From NCBI GenBank assembly GCA_002478745.1, contig DLQI01000097.1, positions 1-53,332 of the forward strand: a stretch of 53,332 bases of DNA. Direction: 5' to 3'. This stretch comes from Rhodobacteraceae bacterium UBA7436. Its GTDB lineage: Bacteria > Pseudomonadota > Alphaproteobacteria > Rhodobacterales > Rhodobacteraceae. The notes beneath the pieces are model-generated. The model was not told the origin of the DNA and did no database searches. It worked only from the letters and a program-made list of their open reading frames with translations. Shown here in pieces: positions 16,572 to 25,128 of the stretch. The position numbers and the translations under genes were made by a program. The number at the start of each line of letters is the position of its first letter. Positions within the stretch are counted from its first letter, which is position 1.

Positions 16572-18497
16572 ATGAAAACGCCCATGCGTCTATCCGCGAT
16601 CGCCATTGTTGCCATTACCTTTGTTTCAGCGGCCGCTGTTTCACTTGTAGCGGCCAGCTTTTCCGTAAAGTTGATCGAGGAAACGTCAGAGATTGGCGTG
16701 CGCCAAGCGCTCGACACTGCAGAAATGCCTTGGGCAGAAGTTGAAGCCGATGGTCTGCAAGTGACCCTTGAGGGCACTGCACCAACTGAGGCCACACGCT
16801 TTGCAGCTCTTAGTACAGCTGGCACAATTGTGGATGCCGCCCGCGTTATCGATAATATGCAGGTTGAGGCATCTGCGGCCATTGCACCGCCACGCTTTTC
16901 CGCAGAAATTTTGCGCAATGATTCTGGAATCTCAGTCATCGGGCTTATTCCAGCACAAACAGACCGCGATGACATTTTAGACCGTTTTTCTGGAATGAGC
17001 GGAAATGGCAAAGTAACTGATTTGATTGAACGCGCTGACTATCCGACCCCCGAAGGTTGGGACGACGCGCTTGGATTTGCCTTGACCGCGATGGAACAAT
17101 TGCCCCGTTCTAAGGTTTCGGTATCCGCTGGACGCGTTTCAATTACAGCCATTACAGACAGCGCCGAGGATAAAGTAGCACTCGAAAAGCGGCTGAACCG
17201 TGCGGCCCCTCCGGGATTGCGAATGCGCCTTGATATATCTGCACCACGTCCAGTGATCACACCATTTACTTTGCGTTTCTTGATCGACGAAACAGGTGCA
17301 CGGTTCGACGCTTGTTCGGCTGATACGGAAGAGGCCAAAGCGGTTATTCTTGCCGCCGCCAAGGCCGCTGGTTTGGACGGCGATGGAAAATGTACGGTTG
17401 GTATGGGCGTCCCAAGCGCGAATTGGTCCAGTGCCGTTAATAACAGCATCAAAGCCTTAGCTGAATTGGGCGGTGGATCCGTCACAATATCGAATGCTGA
17501 CATCACGTTGATTGGGGCTGAAGGCACTGCAGAGGGTCAATTTGACCGTGTTGTGGGTGAATTGGAAACCTCATTGCCAGACGCCTTTGCCCTGTACGCA
17601 AAGCTACCAGAAACTGTTGACCCCGACCAAGGTCCTCCAGAATTCACCGCGACCCTAAGCCCTGAAGGTCAGGTGCAGTTGCGCGGCCGGTTGGTCAGCG
17701 ACAATCTGCGCTCTGTTGTGGACAGCTATGCCAAGGCTCGCTTTGGTTCAGACAGAGTTTATATCGCCACACGCGTGGTAGACGGCCTGCCAAACGATTG
17801 GCCACCGCGTGTTCTGACTGGGCTAGAAGCTCTCTCAGGATTGAATAACGGTGCCGTCACAGTAACCCCCACAACCATGAGCGTGCGCGGCAATACAGGC
17901 GATCCTGATGCAAGCCGCGCGATTGCAACGCTTTTGGCAACTAAACTTGGTGAAGCACAAGAATTCGAAGTCGACGTAACCTATCAAGAGAAACTCGATC
18001 CTGTTGCGGGCATTCCAGAACCTGCAGAATGCGAAGCGGATATTCGCCAAATCGTGTCCGCAGGCCAAATCAGCTTTGAGCCTGGCAGCGCCACGATTGA
18101 CGCATCCACTTTAGACACGATGGACAAGATCGCAGAGTTGCTCAAAATCTGCGGTGACATTCGTTTGGAAATTCAGGGACACACGGACAGCCAAGGTCGC
18201 GAAGAAATGAACCTCGCCCTTAGCCAAAGCCGCGCACAGTCTGTTTTAAACGAACTAAGAGCACGTCGCGTTCTAACCTCTTCGTTCTCGGCAAAAGGCT
18301 ACGGTGAAAGCCTTCCATTGCAAGACAACGACACCGAAGAAGGCCGCGAAGCGAACCGCCGTATCGAGTTTAGATTGATCCGCCCCGCACCTTCTGTCCA
18401 GGGCGAAACAATGCTGGAAACTATTGCAGAAACAAGCAATACACCTCAGTCTGAGAATACACAGCCTAGTGAAGGGGAAACCGATGAGCAGAACTGA
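16572..18497 (+). CDS. OmpA-family envelope protein with three ~124-residue repeats
   Basis: A 641-residue envelope protein. Residues about 7-30 form a signal anchor. Residues 52-105 look BON-like (VEADGLQVTLEGTAPTE). Three tandem units follow, beginning at Pro107, Pro231 and Pro356. Each has an aromatic W about 54 residues in (W163, W285, W410), then a Leu-rich helix and a V-x-V strand ending near IT or VRG. Residues about 490-605 are an OmpA-like peptidoglycan-binding domain (SFEPGSATID, GHTDSQGREEMNLALSQSRA, GYGESLP, NRRIEF). The tail is acidic and low-complexity. It probably bridges inner membrane and peptidoglycan. The downstream TM/coiled-coil gene overlaps its 3' end. I chose the ATG at 16572; others lie at 16539 and 16584. 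Confidence 0.85.
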   Translation: MKTPMRLSAIAIVAITFVSAAAVSLVAASFSVKLIEETSEIGVRQALDTAEMPWAEVEADGLQVTLEGTAPTEATRFAALSTAGTIVDAARVIDNMQVEASAAIAPPRFSAEILRNDSGISVIGLIPAQTDRDDILDRFSGMSGNGKVTDLIERADYPTPEGWDDALGFALTAMEQLPRSKVSVSAGRVSITAITDSAEDKVALEKRLNRAAPPGLRMRLDISAPRPVITPFTLRFLIDETGARFDACSADTEEAKAVILAAAKAAGLDGDGKCTVGMGVPSANWSSAVNNSIKALAELGGGSVTISNADITLIGAEGTAEGQFDRVVGELETSLPDAFALYAKLPETVDPDQGPPEFTATLSPEGQVQLRGRLVSDNLRSVVDSYAKARFGSDRVYIATRVVDGLPNDWPPRVLTGLEALSGLNNGAVTVTPTTMSVRGNTGDPDASRAIATLLATKLGEAQEFEVDVTYQEKLDPVAGIPEPAECEADIRQIVSAGQISFEPGSATIDASTLDTMDKIAELLKICGDIRLEIQGHTDSQGREEMNLALSQSRAQSVLNELRARRVLTSSFSAKGYGESLPLQDNDTEEGREANRRIEFRLIRPAPSVQGETMLETIAETSNTPQSENTQPSEGETDEQN

Positions 18498-18810
18498 ATT
18501 CGTAGTCGCCACAGCGATTATTCTGTTCGTTGCATTTTGCCTTGGTTGGTTTGCCAACTGGCTGGTGCACCGCTTTACCCGCGTGGCAGCTGGCGATGTG
18601 GCAGAGTTGGATCGCATGAGCCAAGAGCTGCATGAAGCCGAAGAAACACGTGATCAAGCGATCACATATCTTCAGCAGCGTGAAGCAGAGTTGACCAACC
18701 AGTTGAACCAAACAGAGGCTGAATTGCGCGCGACGATGGATGGTCTTCGTGATGCCCGTCACGAGACCGAAGAAATGCGCCGCTACATAGAAAGCGTCAA
18801 CCAAGCTTAA
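18484..18810 (+). CDS. Single-TM coiled-coil protein partnered with the OmpA-family gene
   Basis: A 108-residue protein with one N-terminal membrane helix (about 6-27) and then an almost continuous charged heptad region (about 40-105) rich in Glu, Gln and Arg, predicted to be coiled coil. The ATG at 18484 has AAGGGGA at good distance and lies inside the last codons of the OmpA-family gene, so translation is coupled. Function unknown; a structural partner of the OmpA-like protein is a reasonable inference. Its stop overlaps the stop of the converging LysR gene by four bases. Confidence 0.78.
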   Translation: MSRTEFVVATAIILFVAFCLGWFANWLVHRFTRVAAGDVAELDRMSQELHEAEETRDQAITYLQQREAELTNQLNQTEAELRATMDGLRDARHETEEMRRYIESVNQA

Positions 18811-19694
18811 TGCAGTTTGTGGATACGCGCGTATAGCGCGTCGAATACGTATCGAACACGTGGATTGGTTTTTAGGCCAGTATGTGCGGCCAGCCAAATT
18901 GGTATTGTCCCAATTGGCATTTCTGGCGCTATACGCTGCACCCGGGGATCAGCATCCCCGATCATCACCTGGTTAAACCCTATCCCAAATCCGGCAAGAA
19001 CCATCTGCCAGCAAACCACCTGATCATCGCTGCGGAATTTGAAAAAATCGCGCGTAATTTCGTAACCCATTTTACGCATACCATCGATAATCAATTCACT
19101 TCGATCATACCCAATGAGATCATGCGCCATCAGATCTTTAGGTTGCTGGGGCGTGTTGTTGCGCTCAAGATACGAATGTGCCGCATATATCCCTAACTCA
19201 AGTTCCGTTACCTTTTTGGCAATTACATCAAGCTGGGTCGGCTGATACATCCGCAGCGCAATGTCAGCCTCACGGCGCAATAGGTTATCTGTCTCATCCG
19301 TGGCAACCACTTCGATCTGGATATCAGGCTCTTGCGCGTGAATCTCACTAAGGATCGTTGGTAGTATATAGGTCGCTACGATCTGACTGGCAGAGATGCG
19401 CACCGTTCCTGTTAGGGTGATGCCCTCAGTGACCTGTCCAAGATCGGCGGCGGCTTCGCTCATTTTTGACACCTGTGCGGCCAGTTTTACACCTTCAGAC
19501 GTCAACTCAATCCCACCCGTTGTCCTGCGTAGGACGCGGTACCCCAAAGCCAGCTCAAGGGTTGATATATGCCGACTAAGCGTCGGCTGGCTCGTTTGAC
19601 TGGCCCGTGCGGCAGCAGACAAGGATCCGTGCGAGGCAACATTCGCAAACGATTGCAACAATGCCCAATCAGGCATGAAGTTCATTCCATTCAT
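18807..19694 (-). CDS. LysR-family transcriptional regulator
   Basis: A 295-residue regulator with an N-terminal winged helix-turn-helix (ANVASHGSLSAAARASQTSQPTLSRHISTLE, in part, about residues 17-47) and a C-terminal effector-binding domain. It is divergent from a sugar-nucleotide-epimerase-like gene across a 90-base AT-rich gap carrying a GAATAA-N8-TTATTC repeat, the usual arrangement for a LysR protein controlling its neighbour. Effector unknown. ATGs at codons 4 and 7 are alternative starts. Confidence 0.92.
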   Translation of the reverse strand: MNGMNFMPDWALLQSFANVASHGSLSAAARASQTSQPTLSRHISTLELALGYRVLRRTTGGIELTSEGVKLAAQVSKMSEAAADLGQVTEGITLTGTVRISASQIVATYILPTILSEIHAQEPDIQIEVVATDETDNLLRREADIALRMYQPTQLDVIAKKVTELELGIYAAHSYLERNNTPQQPKDLMAHDLIGYDRSELIIDGMRKMGYEITRDFFKFRSDDQVVCWQMVLAGFGIGFNQVMIGDADPRVQRIAPEMPIGTIPIWLAAHTGLKTNPRVRYVFDALYARIHKLH

Positions 19695-19698
19695 TTTC

Positions 19699-19718
19699 GA
19701 ATAACCTTATGCTTATTC
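19699..19718. promoter_or_regulatory. Candidate LysR operator
   Basis: GAATAA-N8-TTATTC is a perfect 6-bp inverted repeat that contains a T-N11-A core, the form known for LysR-type regulators. It begins five bases upstream of the lysR start codon and about 67 bases upstream of the divergent epimerase gene. Confidence 0.5.
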
Positions 19719-19784
19719 ACCCAATTTAGATTTAAAAATGAATACCATAAATTGCTCCTAACGCAAATCACGATAGGAGCTATC

Positions 19785-20696
19785 ATGCCATCATCCGTTA
19801 TTATTCTTGGCGCAAAGGGTCGTTTTGGACGCGCAGCACAAAAAGCATTCTTAGACGCAGGGTGGGACGTGACAGCCTTTGGTCGCAACTGGACCTCACC
19901 CGCCCAAAAGGGTGCGAAGCAGATTAGCGGCGACGCCTTTGACGCCGACGTTTTGACAGCAGCTTGCACAGGCATGGACGTGATCGTTCACGCGCTGAAC
20001 CCACCCTACCCTGCATGGTCCAAGGCCATGCCGGTGCTTACAGCCAACGTCATTACAGCGGCCAGCCAATGCGGTGCAACCGTCATGATCCCCGGAAATG
20101 TTTATAATTTCGGGGAGGCGATGCCTGCTGTTTTGTCGGAGAGCACAGCCCATGCCCCAACTACACGCAAGGGCCGTTTACGCGAACAAATGGAAAAAGC
20201 TTTCGCCGCTTCAAACGTACAGACCATAGTCCTAAGAGCTGGAGATTTCATTGATGCCGAACAGTCAGGTAATTGGTTCGACGGCAACATCGCCAATAAG
20301 GTCTCTAAAGGAAGCATTATGTACCCCGGACCAACGGACCAACCCCATGCATGGGCATACTTGCCAGACGCGGCCAATGCGATGGTTGGCCTTGCAGAGA
20401 TACGAAGCTCGTTGCCCAAATTCGATACATTCGGGTTTGAGGGCTATACGCTCACAGGCAATCAACTGATCGAAGCGGTTGAGGAAGCAGCCGCACGCCC
20501 CCTAAAACGCAGTGGTATGCCGTGGTTTATGATTCCATTTCTTGGTCTATTCTCGCCAACAATCAAAGAAATCTACGAGATGCGTTACCTTTGGAACCTG
20601 CCCCATTCTGTGGATGCCACCAAATTACGCGCAGCCCTGCCATCGATGAAAACCACATCGCTTGAAGATTGCCTCAAAGAGGTACTGGTTCTGTAA
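19785..20696 (+). CDS. NAD(P)-dependent epimerase/dehydratase-family protein
   Basis: Atypical or extended short-chain-dehydrogenase protein of 303 residues. It opens with a Rossmann strand and the glycine motif ILGAKGRFGRAA. It has MDVIVHALNPPYP and PGNVYNFGEA segments typical of NAD-dependent epimerases, and a substrate-binding half with PWFMIPFLGLF. Substrate cannot be told. The ATG at 19785 has an AGGAGC ribosome site; reading upstream into the lysR side is not supported. Probably regulated by the divergent LysR gene. It converges with moaE with eight bases between. Confidence 0.82.
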   Translation: MPSSVIILGAKGRFGRAAQKAFLDAGWDVTAFGRNWTSPAQKGAKQISGDAFDADVLTAACTGMDVIVHALNPPYPAWSKAMPVLTANVITAASQCGATVMIPGNVYNFGEAMPAVLSESTAHAPTTRKGRLREQMEKAFAASNVQTIVLRAGDFIDAEQSGNWFDGNIANKVSKGSIMYPGPTDQPHAWAYLPDAANAMVGLAEIRSSLPKFDTFGFEGYTLTGNQLIEAVEEAAARPLKRSGMPWFMIPFLGLFSPTIKEIYEMRYLWNLPHSVDATKLRAALPSMKTTSLEDCLKEVLVL

Positions 20697-20704
20697 AGCC
20701 AAGC

Positions 20705-21148
20705 CTACCAACGCGTCAGCGCGTCTTCATCTTCGGCCTTGGACGCAACCCAGCTTTCGCCAGCGTCAGTGATCTCGCGCTTCCAAAACGGAGCGCGGGA
20801 TTTTAGGTAGTCCATAAGGTATTCAGCCGCTTCAAACGCATTTTTACGATGCTTGGATGCTGTGGCCACCATCATTATCATCTCACCCGGAACCAGACGC
20901 CCATAGCGGTGAATGACCAGCGCATCACCAAGCTTCCATCGATCAATCGCTAATTGCGCAATCTCTGTTAAGGCGGCTTCGGTCATGCCGGGGTAATGTT
21001 CGATTTCCATCGCTTGCAATGGATCACCAGGGAGGTCGCGCACAATGCCCGTGAAGGTCACGATCGCACCCATGTCTTTGTGCCCTGACGCAAAGGTTGT
21101 CGTTTCAGCGCCAATGTCGAAGGGCTGCTCTTGAACAACAACGCGCAT
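20705..21148 (-). CDS. moaE: Molybdopterin synthase catalytic subunit MoaE
   Basis: Large subunit of molybdopterin synthase, which transfers sulfur from MoaD thiocarboxylate to precursor Z. The 147-residue protein shows GAIVTFTGIVRD near residue 28, the VIHRYGRLVPGE motif and the KHRKNAFEAAEYLMDYLKSRAPFWKRE active-site region, where the conserved lysines sit. It follows moaD by three bases and ends the uvrC-pgsA-moaD-moaE run. Confidence 0.95.
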   Translation of the reverse strand: MRVVVQEQPFDIGAETTTFASGHKDMGAIVTFTGIVRDLPGDPLQAMEIEHYPGMTEAALTEIAQLAIDRWKLGDALVIHRYGRLVPGEMIMMVATASKHRKNAFEAAEYLMDYLKSRAPFWKREITDAGESWVASKAEDEDALTRW

Positions 21149-21151
21149 TGC

Positions 21152-21400
21152 TTAACCGCCCGTCATGGGTGGAAAGAATGCAACCTCGCGCACGCCATCC
21201 AGCGGCGCATCGAAGTCAGTCAACTTTTGGTCAACAGCCACTCGAAGGGCGGTCAAATCAGAGAACGCCAGTTCATAGCGTTCTTCGCGCGAACGTAACT
21301 CAGCCACAAAATCAGCAACAGTTGCAGCAGATGTTTCGACTTTTTCACGCGGGATCCCAATACGTTCACGCACCCAAGCGAAGTACAGCACGTCCATCAC
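21152..21400 (-). CDS. moaD: Molybdopterin synthase sulfur-carrier subunit MoaD
   Basis: An 82-residue ubiquitin-like sulfur carrier. The C-terminus ends in the required Gly-Gly (FFPPMTGG), which is adenylylated and thiocarboxylated. Its start overlaps the pgsA stop by four bases and moaE follows directly, giving an obvious functional pair. Confidence 0.94.
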   Translation of the reverse strand: MMDVLYFAWVRERIGIPREKVETSAATVADFVAELRSREERYELAFSDLTALRVAVDQKLTDFDAPLDGVREVAFFPPMTGG

Positions 21401-22062
21401 TTGTCGTCCTTAAGATATGGGATCGCTTTCCGGAAATAGTCGACGCCAGTGATCGCGGTGAGTGCCGCGGCAATCCACAATAAGATCAGGCCAATTTGAC
21501 CTGCCCATTGTGCGCCTTTCAGCTTCCAACCAAGGCCAAGGTAATCTTCTTCACCACCCGAAAGCACAGCGTTCACCATCGCTTCGTCCAAGCCCATGAT
21601 AGACATGCCAAGGTAATGTTCGAATACACCTTGGGAAAATAGGACCGCAATCGCGACCATCTGAAGAGTGGTTTTCCATTTGGCCAGTTTGGTCACCTTC
21701 AGGGTGCCTGCTGTATCACCAAGGAATTCACGCAACCCAGATACGAAGACCTCGCGGAACAAAATCACTGTAGCAGGCAGCACCAGCCAGCCAGACCAGC
21801 TTGAGAAGCCAATAATCACCATCAACGCGATCACAACCATCGCCTTGTCCGCAATCGGATCTAACATCGCGCCCAGCTTGGTCTCTTGACGCCAGCTGCG
21901 CGCAAGGTAGCCATCGAGCCAATCGGTGAAGGCCGCACTTACAAACAAGACCAATGCGAACCAATCCGCATAAGGGCGTGTGAAATACAGAAACATCAAA
22001 GCGACCATGGGGGCGGCAACCAGACGGATTGCGGTAAGTGTGTTCGGGATTGTCCAATTCAT
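21397..22062 (-). CDS. pgsA: CDP-diacylglycerol--glycerol-3-phosphate 3-phosphatidyltransferase
   Basis: Membrane enzyme that makes phosphatidylglycerol phosphate, the committed step to phosphatidylglycerol. The 221-residue protein has the CDP-alcohol phosphotransferase signature D-G-x2-A-R-x8-G-x3-D-x3-D, seen as TDWLDGYLARSW through MLDPIADKAM, and four or more membrane helices. Translation most likely starts at MNWTIPNTLTAIRL (22062); an upstream ATG at 22113 would add 17 unlikely residues. It lies in an operon with uvrC and moaD. Confidence 0.94.
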   Translation of the reverse strand: MNWTIPNTLTAIRLVAAPMVALMFLYFTRPYADWFALVLFVSAAFTDWLDGYLARSWRQETKLGAMLDPIADKAMVVIALMVIIGFSSWSGWLVLPATVILFREVFVSGLREFLGDTAGTLKVTKLAKWKTTLQMVAIAVLFSQGVFEHYLGMSIMGLDEAMVNAVLSGGEEDYLGLGWKLKGAQWAGQIGLILLWIAAALTAITGVDYFRKAIPYLKDDK

Positions 22063-22144
22063 AGCCTTACAGTTAGCGACCTTATGGGTTGGGTAAAAGG
22101 GGAGCATTGGCACAATGATGCTGTTTTCTTATGAATCTCGATTA

Positions 22145-24031
22145 TTAGCTGGGTTGGAAGTAGTCATATAGCTTCTGCGCCATGCCTTTTGAAACGCCAG
22201 GAACGGCTTCTAAATCAGCCAAGTTAGCCCGTGCAACCGCTTTGGCTGATCCAAAATGTGCCAATAGCGCACGTTTTCGTGCAGCCCCTACACCCGGGAT
22301 CCCATCCAATGGGGACGCACCAATTGCCTTGCTGCGCTTCGCACGGTGGGTGCCAATCGCAAAACGGTGGACTTCATCCCGCATGCGCTGGACGAAATAT
22401 AGAACCGGATCATTGTGACGCAGAGCGAAGGGGCGTTTACCTGTACGGTAAAATTCTTCTTTGCCCGCATCGCGGTCTTCGCCTTTGGCGACACCGACCA
22501 TCGCAATGTCACCCACACCGTATTTCTGCATGATTTCACGCACAGCACTTACCTGCCCGGCACCACCATCGATTAACAATAGATCAGGCCACATGCCGCG
22601 TTCGCGATCGGGGTCTTCTTTGAGCAGACGTTTGAAACGACGTGTCAAAACCTCTTTCATCATACCAAAGTCATCTCCGGGTGTGATGTCTTCCCCTTTG
22701 ATATTGAACTTGCGGTACTGATTTTTCATAAAGCCCTCAGGGCCTGCAACGATCATGCCGCCAACTGCATTGGTTCCAGAGATGTGGCTGTTGTCGTAGA
22801 CCTCAATTCGCTCAGGTGGTGCTGGCAAGTCGAATGCCTCAGCCAAGCCCTTGAGAAGACGTGCTTGGCTTGCGGTTTCTGCCAACTTGCGGGCCAAACT
22901 TTCGCGCGCGTTGCGCAAAGCACCATCAACAAGATCCGCCTTTTCACCACGTTTGGGGACAAGTACTTCAACTTTGCGGCCCAATTTGAACGACAAAGCA
23001 TCTGCCATCAAATCTACGTTCTCTATCTCATTGGACAAGATGACCTGTTTGGGCGGTTCGCGCGTGTCGTAGAACTGGCCTACAAAGGCCTCAAGCACCT
23101 CTGCCGCATCCATGTCTGCACCCACTCTCGGGTAATAATCATGGTTCCCCCAGTTCTGGTTTGCGCGGATGAAAAACACCTGAACACAAGCCTGACCCCC
23201 ATCGAGGTACAGTGCAATGATATCCGCCTCAGACACACCCTTTGGATTTATGCCTTGCGCCGTTTGCACTTGGGTCAACGCTTTGATCCGGTCGCGCAAA
23301 GCGGCGGCACGTTCAAATTCCAACTCTTCGGATGCGGCAGACATCTCAGAGGCAAGGCGCGACTGGATCGCTGTCGTCTTTCCGTTCAAGAAGTTCTCGG
23401 CGTCCTTGACCGTTTGGCGATAGTTGTCAGGGCTGATTTTCCCCACACATGGCGCAGAGCAGCGTTTGATTTGAAACTGCAAACACGGGCGCGTTCGGCT
23501 GTCGAAGGTGGAGTCCGTACAGTCACGCAAGAGAAACACGCGCTGCAACTGGTTAAGCGTCCTGTTTACAGCGCCCGCGCTGGCGAAGGGACCGTAATAA
23601 TTGCCCTTCTGTTTCTTGGCACCACGGTGCTTTTTCAGCTGCGGGAAATCGTGCTTTGCGGTTACCAAAATATTTGGAAAGCTCTTATCATCGCGGAGTA
23701 ATACATTAAATTTAGGCTTAAGCTGTTTGATCAAGTTTTGCTCAAGCAGCAGCGCCTCAGTTTCGGTACGGGTTGTGAGAAACATCATTGATGTTGTCAT
23801 AGAAATCATGCGCGCAATACGCGCAGAATGCCCCGTTGGTCGCGCATAGCTGCTGACGCGCGCCCGCAGATTGCGCGCTTTACCGACATAAAGGACCCGG
23901 CTCTCATGATCCAACATCCGGTAAACACCAGGGGATCCATCGATGGTCTTGAGGTAGGCCTGAATAACCTCATGCCCCTGTGGGACGGAAATATCGCCCT
24001 GTGGCTGTATATCTTCGTGATCAGTCGCCAT
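22145..24031 (-). CDS. uvrC: Excinuclease ABC subunit C
   Basis: UvrC makes the two incisions in nucleotide-excision repair. In order: the GIY-YIG nuclease domain (SPGVYRMLD, VLYVGKARNLRARVSSY), the Cys-rich PCLQFQIKRCSAPCVG segment, a UVR motif that binds UvrB, the RNase-H-like endonuclease domain (EVYDNSHISG, LLIDGGAGQ) and a C-terminal double helix-hairpin-helix (GIPGVGAARKRALL, VPGVSKGMA). The ATG at 24031 gives 628 residues; a GTG at 24064 would add eleven. No alphaproteobacterial LexA box was found upstream, but a DnaA-type box and a long palindrome were. Confidence 0.95.
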   Translation of the reverse strand: MATDHEDIQPQGDISVPQGHEVIQAYLKTIDGSPGVYRMLDHESRVLYVGKARNLRARVSSYARPTGHSARIARMISMTTSMMFLTTRTETEALLLEQNLIKQLKPKFNVLLRDDKSFPNILVTAKHDFPQLKKHRGAKKQKGNYYGPFASAGAVNRTLNQLQRVFLLRDCTDSTFDSRTRPCLQFQIKRCSAPCVGKISPDNYRQTVKDAENFLNGKTTAIQSRLASEMSAASEELEFERAAALRDRIKALTQVQTAQGINPKGVSEADIIALYLDGGQACVQVFFIRANQNWGNHDYYPRVGADMDAAEVLEAFVGQFYDTREPPKQVILSNEIENVDLMADALSFKLGRKVEVLVPKRGEKADLVDGALRNARESLARKLAETASQARLLKGLAEAFDLPAPPERIEVYDNSHISGTNAVGGMIVAGPEGFMKNQYRKFNIKGEDITPGDDFGMMKEVLTRRFKRLLKEDPDRERGMWPDLLLIDGGAGQVSAVREIMQKYGVGDIAMVGVAKGEDRDAGKEEFYRTGKRPFALRHNDPVLYFVQRMRDEVHRFAIGTHRAKRSKAIGASPLDGIPGVGAARKRALLAHFGSAKAVARANLADLEAVPGVSKGMAQKLYDYFQPS

Positions 24032-24106
24032 GTGAGTCGCACTCGATTCTTTGTTTAGCTGCACTGTAGCCCAAGCGGGATCAAGCTTTAACTAGTCCAC
24101 TGTTCT

Positions 24107-24115
24107 TGTGGATAA
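24107..24115 (-). promoter_or_regulatory. DnaA-box-like 9-mer upstream of uvrC
   Basis: The minus strand reads TTATCCACA, identical to the strong DnaA-box consensus, 76 bases upstream of the uvrC ATG. A single box is not an origin. It could reflect DnaA-linked expression or chance. Confidence 0.4.
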
Positions 24116-24173
24116 CTCTGTCCATAAGTTTAGCGTACCGTGTAATTTTCGTTGTTTTTTGGGCGCTTCACTG

Positions 24174-24196
24174 AATTGCCTAAAAATTAGGCAATT
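24174..24196. repeat. Perfect 10-bp palindrome between the SDR gene and uvrC
   Basis: AATTGCCTAA-AAA-TTAGGCAATT is a perfect inverted repeat with a 3-base centre. It lies in the 288-base gap downstream of the SDR stop and upstream of uvrC. There is no T-run on either side, so it is a poor intrinsic terminator and could instead be an operator. The rest of the gap is AT-rich without a recognisable gene. Confidence 0.55.
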
Positions 24197-24319
24197 GTAT
24201 AACCCCCTGAAATAAAATGACAAAAAACTTACCTCCACACAACATACTGAAAACAAAGGCCTTTTATAAATCAAATCGTAACCTTTCTGAGCGCGGTGCA
24301 AAACTAATGACGGTCACCT

Positions 24320-25099
24320 CTATTCGCGCCCTACAATATCGGGCGTTTCCCAGCCCAAGTGTTGTCCCCCATCGGTACAGAGTAATTGTCCCGTTACGGC
24401 AGGGGCATCTAGAAAATAACCCAGAGCTGCAGTGATATCGGATGGGTTCGCGCCACGTTTTAGAACGGTGGCGCTGCGTTGCGTGGCAAAGTCTTCGTCG
24501 CTTTGCCGTATGTTTTGCAACGTTGGCCCTGGTCCAATTGCGTTCACACGGATGTTTGGTGCCAGTGCGCGGGCAGTGGTTTGGGTCAGAGCCCACAGAC
24601 CCATCTTTGCCAGCGTATAGGTCATGAAATCAGGGGTCAGTTTGCGCACACGTTGATCGACCATATTAACGATCAATCCAACCGCAATCGGTTCACCCTC
24701 GCCGTCAAGGCTTTCAGGCAAGTCCTGCGCCGCCATTGCTTGGGTCAAAATAAATGGGGCGCGCAGATTGCTACCCATATTGTGATCCCAAGTATCGCGG
24801 GATGCCGAACTGATAGTATCATGCTCAAAGGTCGAAGCGTTGTTCACAAGGCACAAGATTGGCCCGCCCAATTGCTCCGCTGCGCGCACAACTAAAGAAT
24901 GTGCATCATCTTCAATTAAAAGATCAGCCTGTACTGCAATTGCATTGCGCCCCATCGCCTTGATTTCGGCGACGACCTTTACTGCAGCATCTTCAGAAGT
25001 GGCATAATGTACAGCAACGTCATGACCACGCGAAGCCAAATACAGCGCCATAGCACGCCCAAGTCGATGGCCTGCTCCAGTTACAAGACTATTGGTCAT
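24320..25099 (-). CDS. SDR oxidoreductase, pteridine-reductase-like (FolM/PTR1 type)
   Basis: Short-chain dehydrogenase of 259 residues. The NADP loop reads TGAGHRLG, the TGxxxRxG form seen in pteridine reductases rather than the usual TGxxxGxG. The usual catalytic Ser position holds Met-Val-Asp (NMVDQRV), and Tyr lies 13 residues after that Asp with Lys four further on (YTLAK), matching the Asp-Tyr-Lys set of PTR1/FolM. Reduction of dihydropteridines or dihydrofolate is therefore plausible. The ATG at 25099 has GGGAGGAGAGG before it; a longer reading would cover the small gene upstream. Confidence 0.82.
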   Translation of the reverse strand: MTNSLVTGAGHRLGRAMALYLASRGHDVAVHYATSEDAAVKVVAEIKAMGRNAIAVQADLLIEDDAHSLVVRAAEQLGGPILCLVNNASTFEHDTISSASRDTWDHNMGSNLRAPFILTQAMAAQDLPESLDGEGEPIAVGLIVNMVDQRVRKLTPDFMTYTLAKMGLWALTQTTARALAPNIRVNAIGPGPTLQNIRQSDEDFATQRSATVLKRGANPSDITAALGYFLDAPAVTGQLLCTDGGQHLGWETPDIVGRE

Positions 25100-25128
25100 T
25101 GAACCTCTCCTCCCAAACACGTCGGAAA

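Noticed and set aside
22784..23701. A 305-codon open frame antisense to uvrC
   Set aside because: The protein has no recognisable domain, is out of keeping with its neighbours, and lies wholly inside a well-supported uvrC. Long antisense frames are common in moderate-GC genes.
24032..24319. SOS (LexA) box before uvrC
   Set aside because: A GTTC occurs near 24102, but no GAAC/GTTC-N7-GTTC pair exists.
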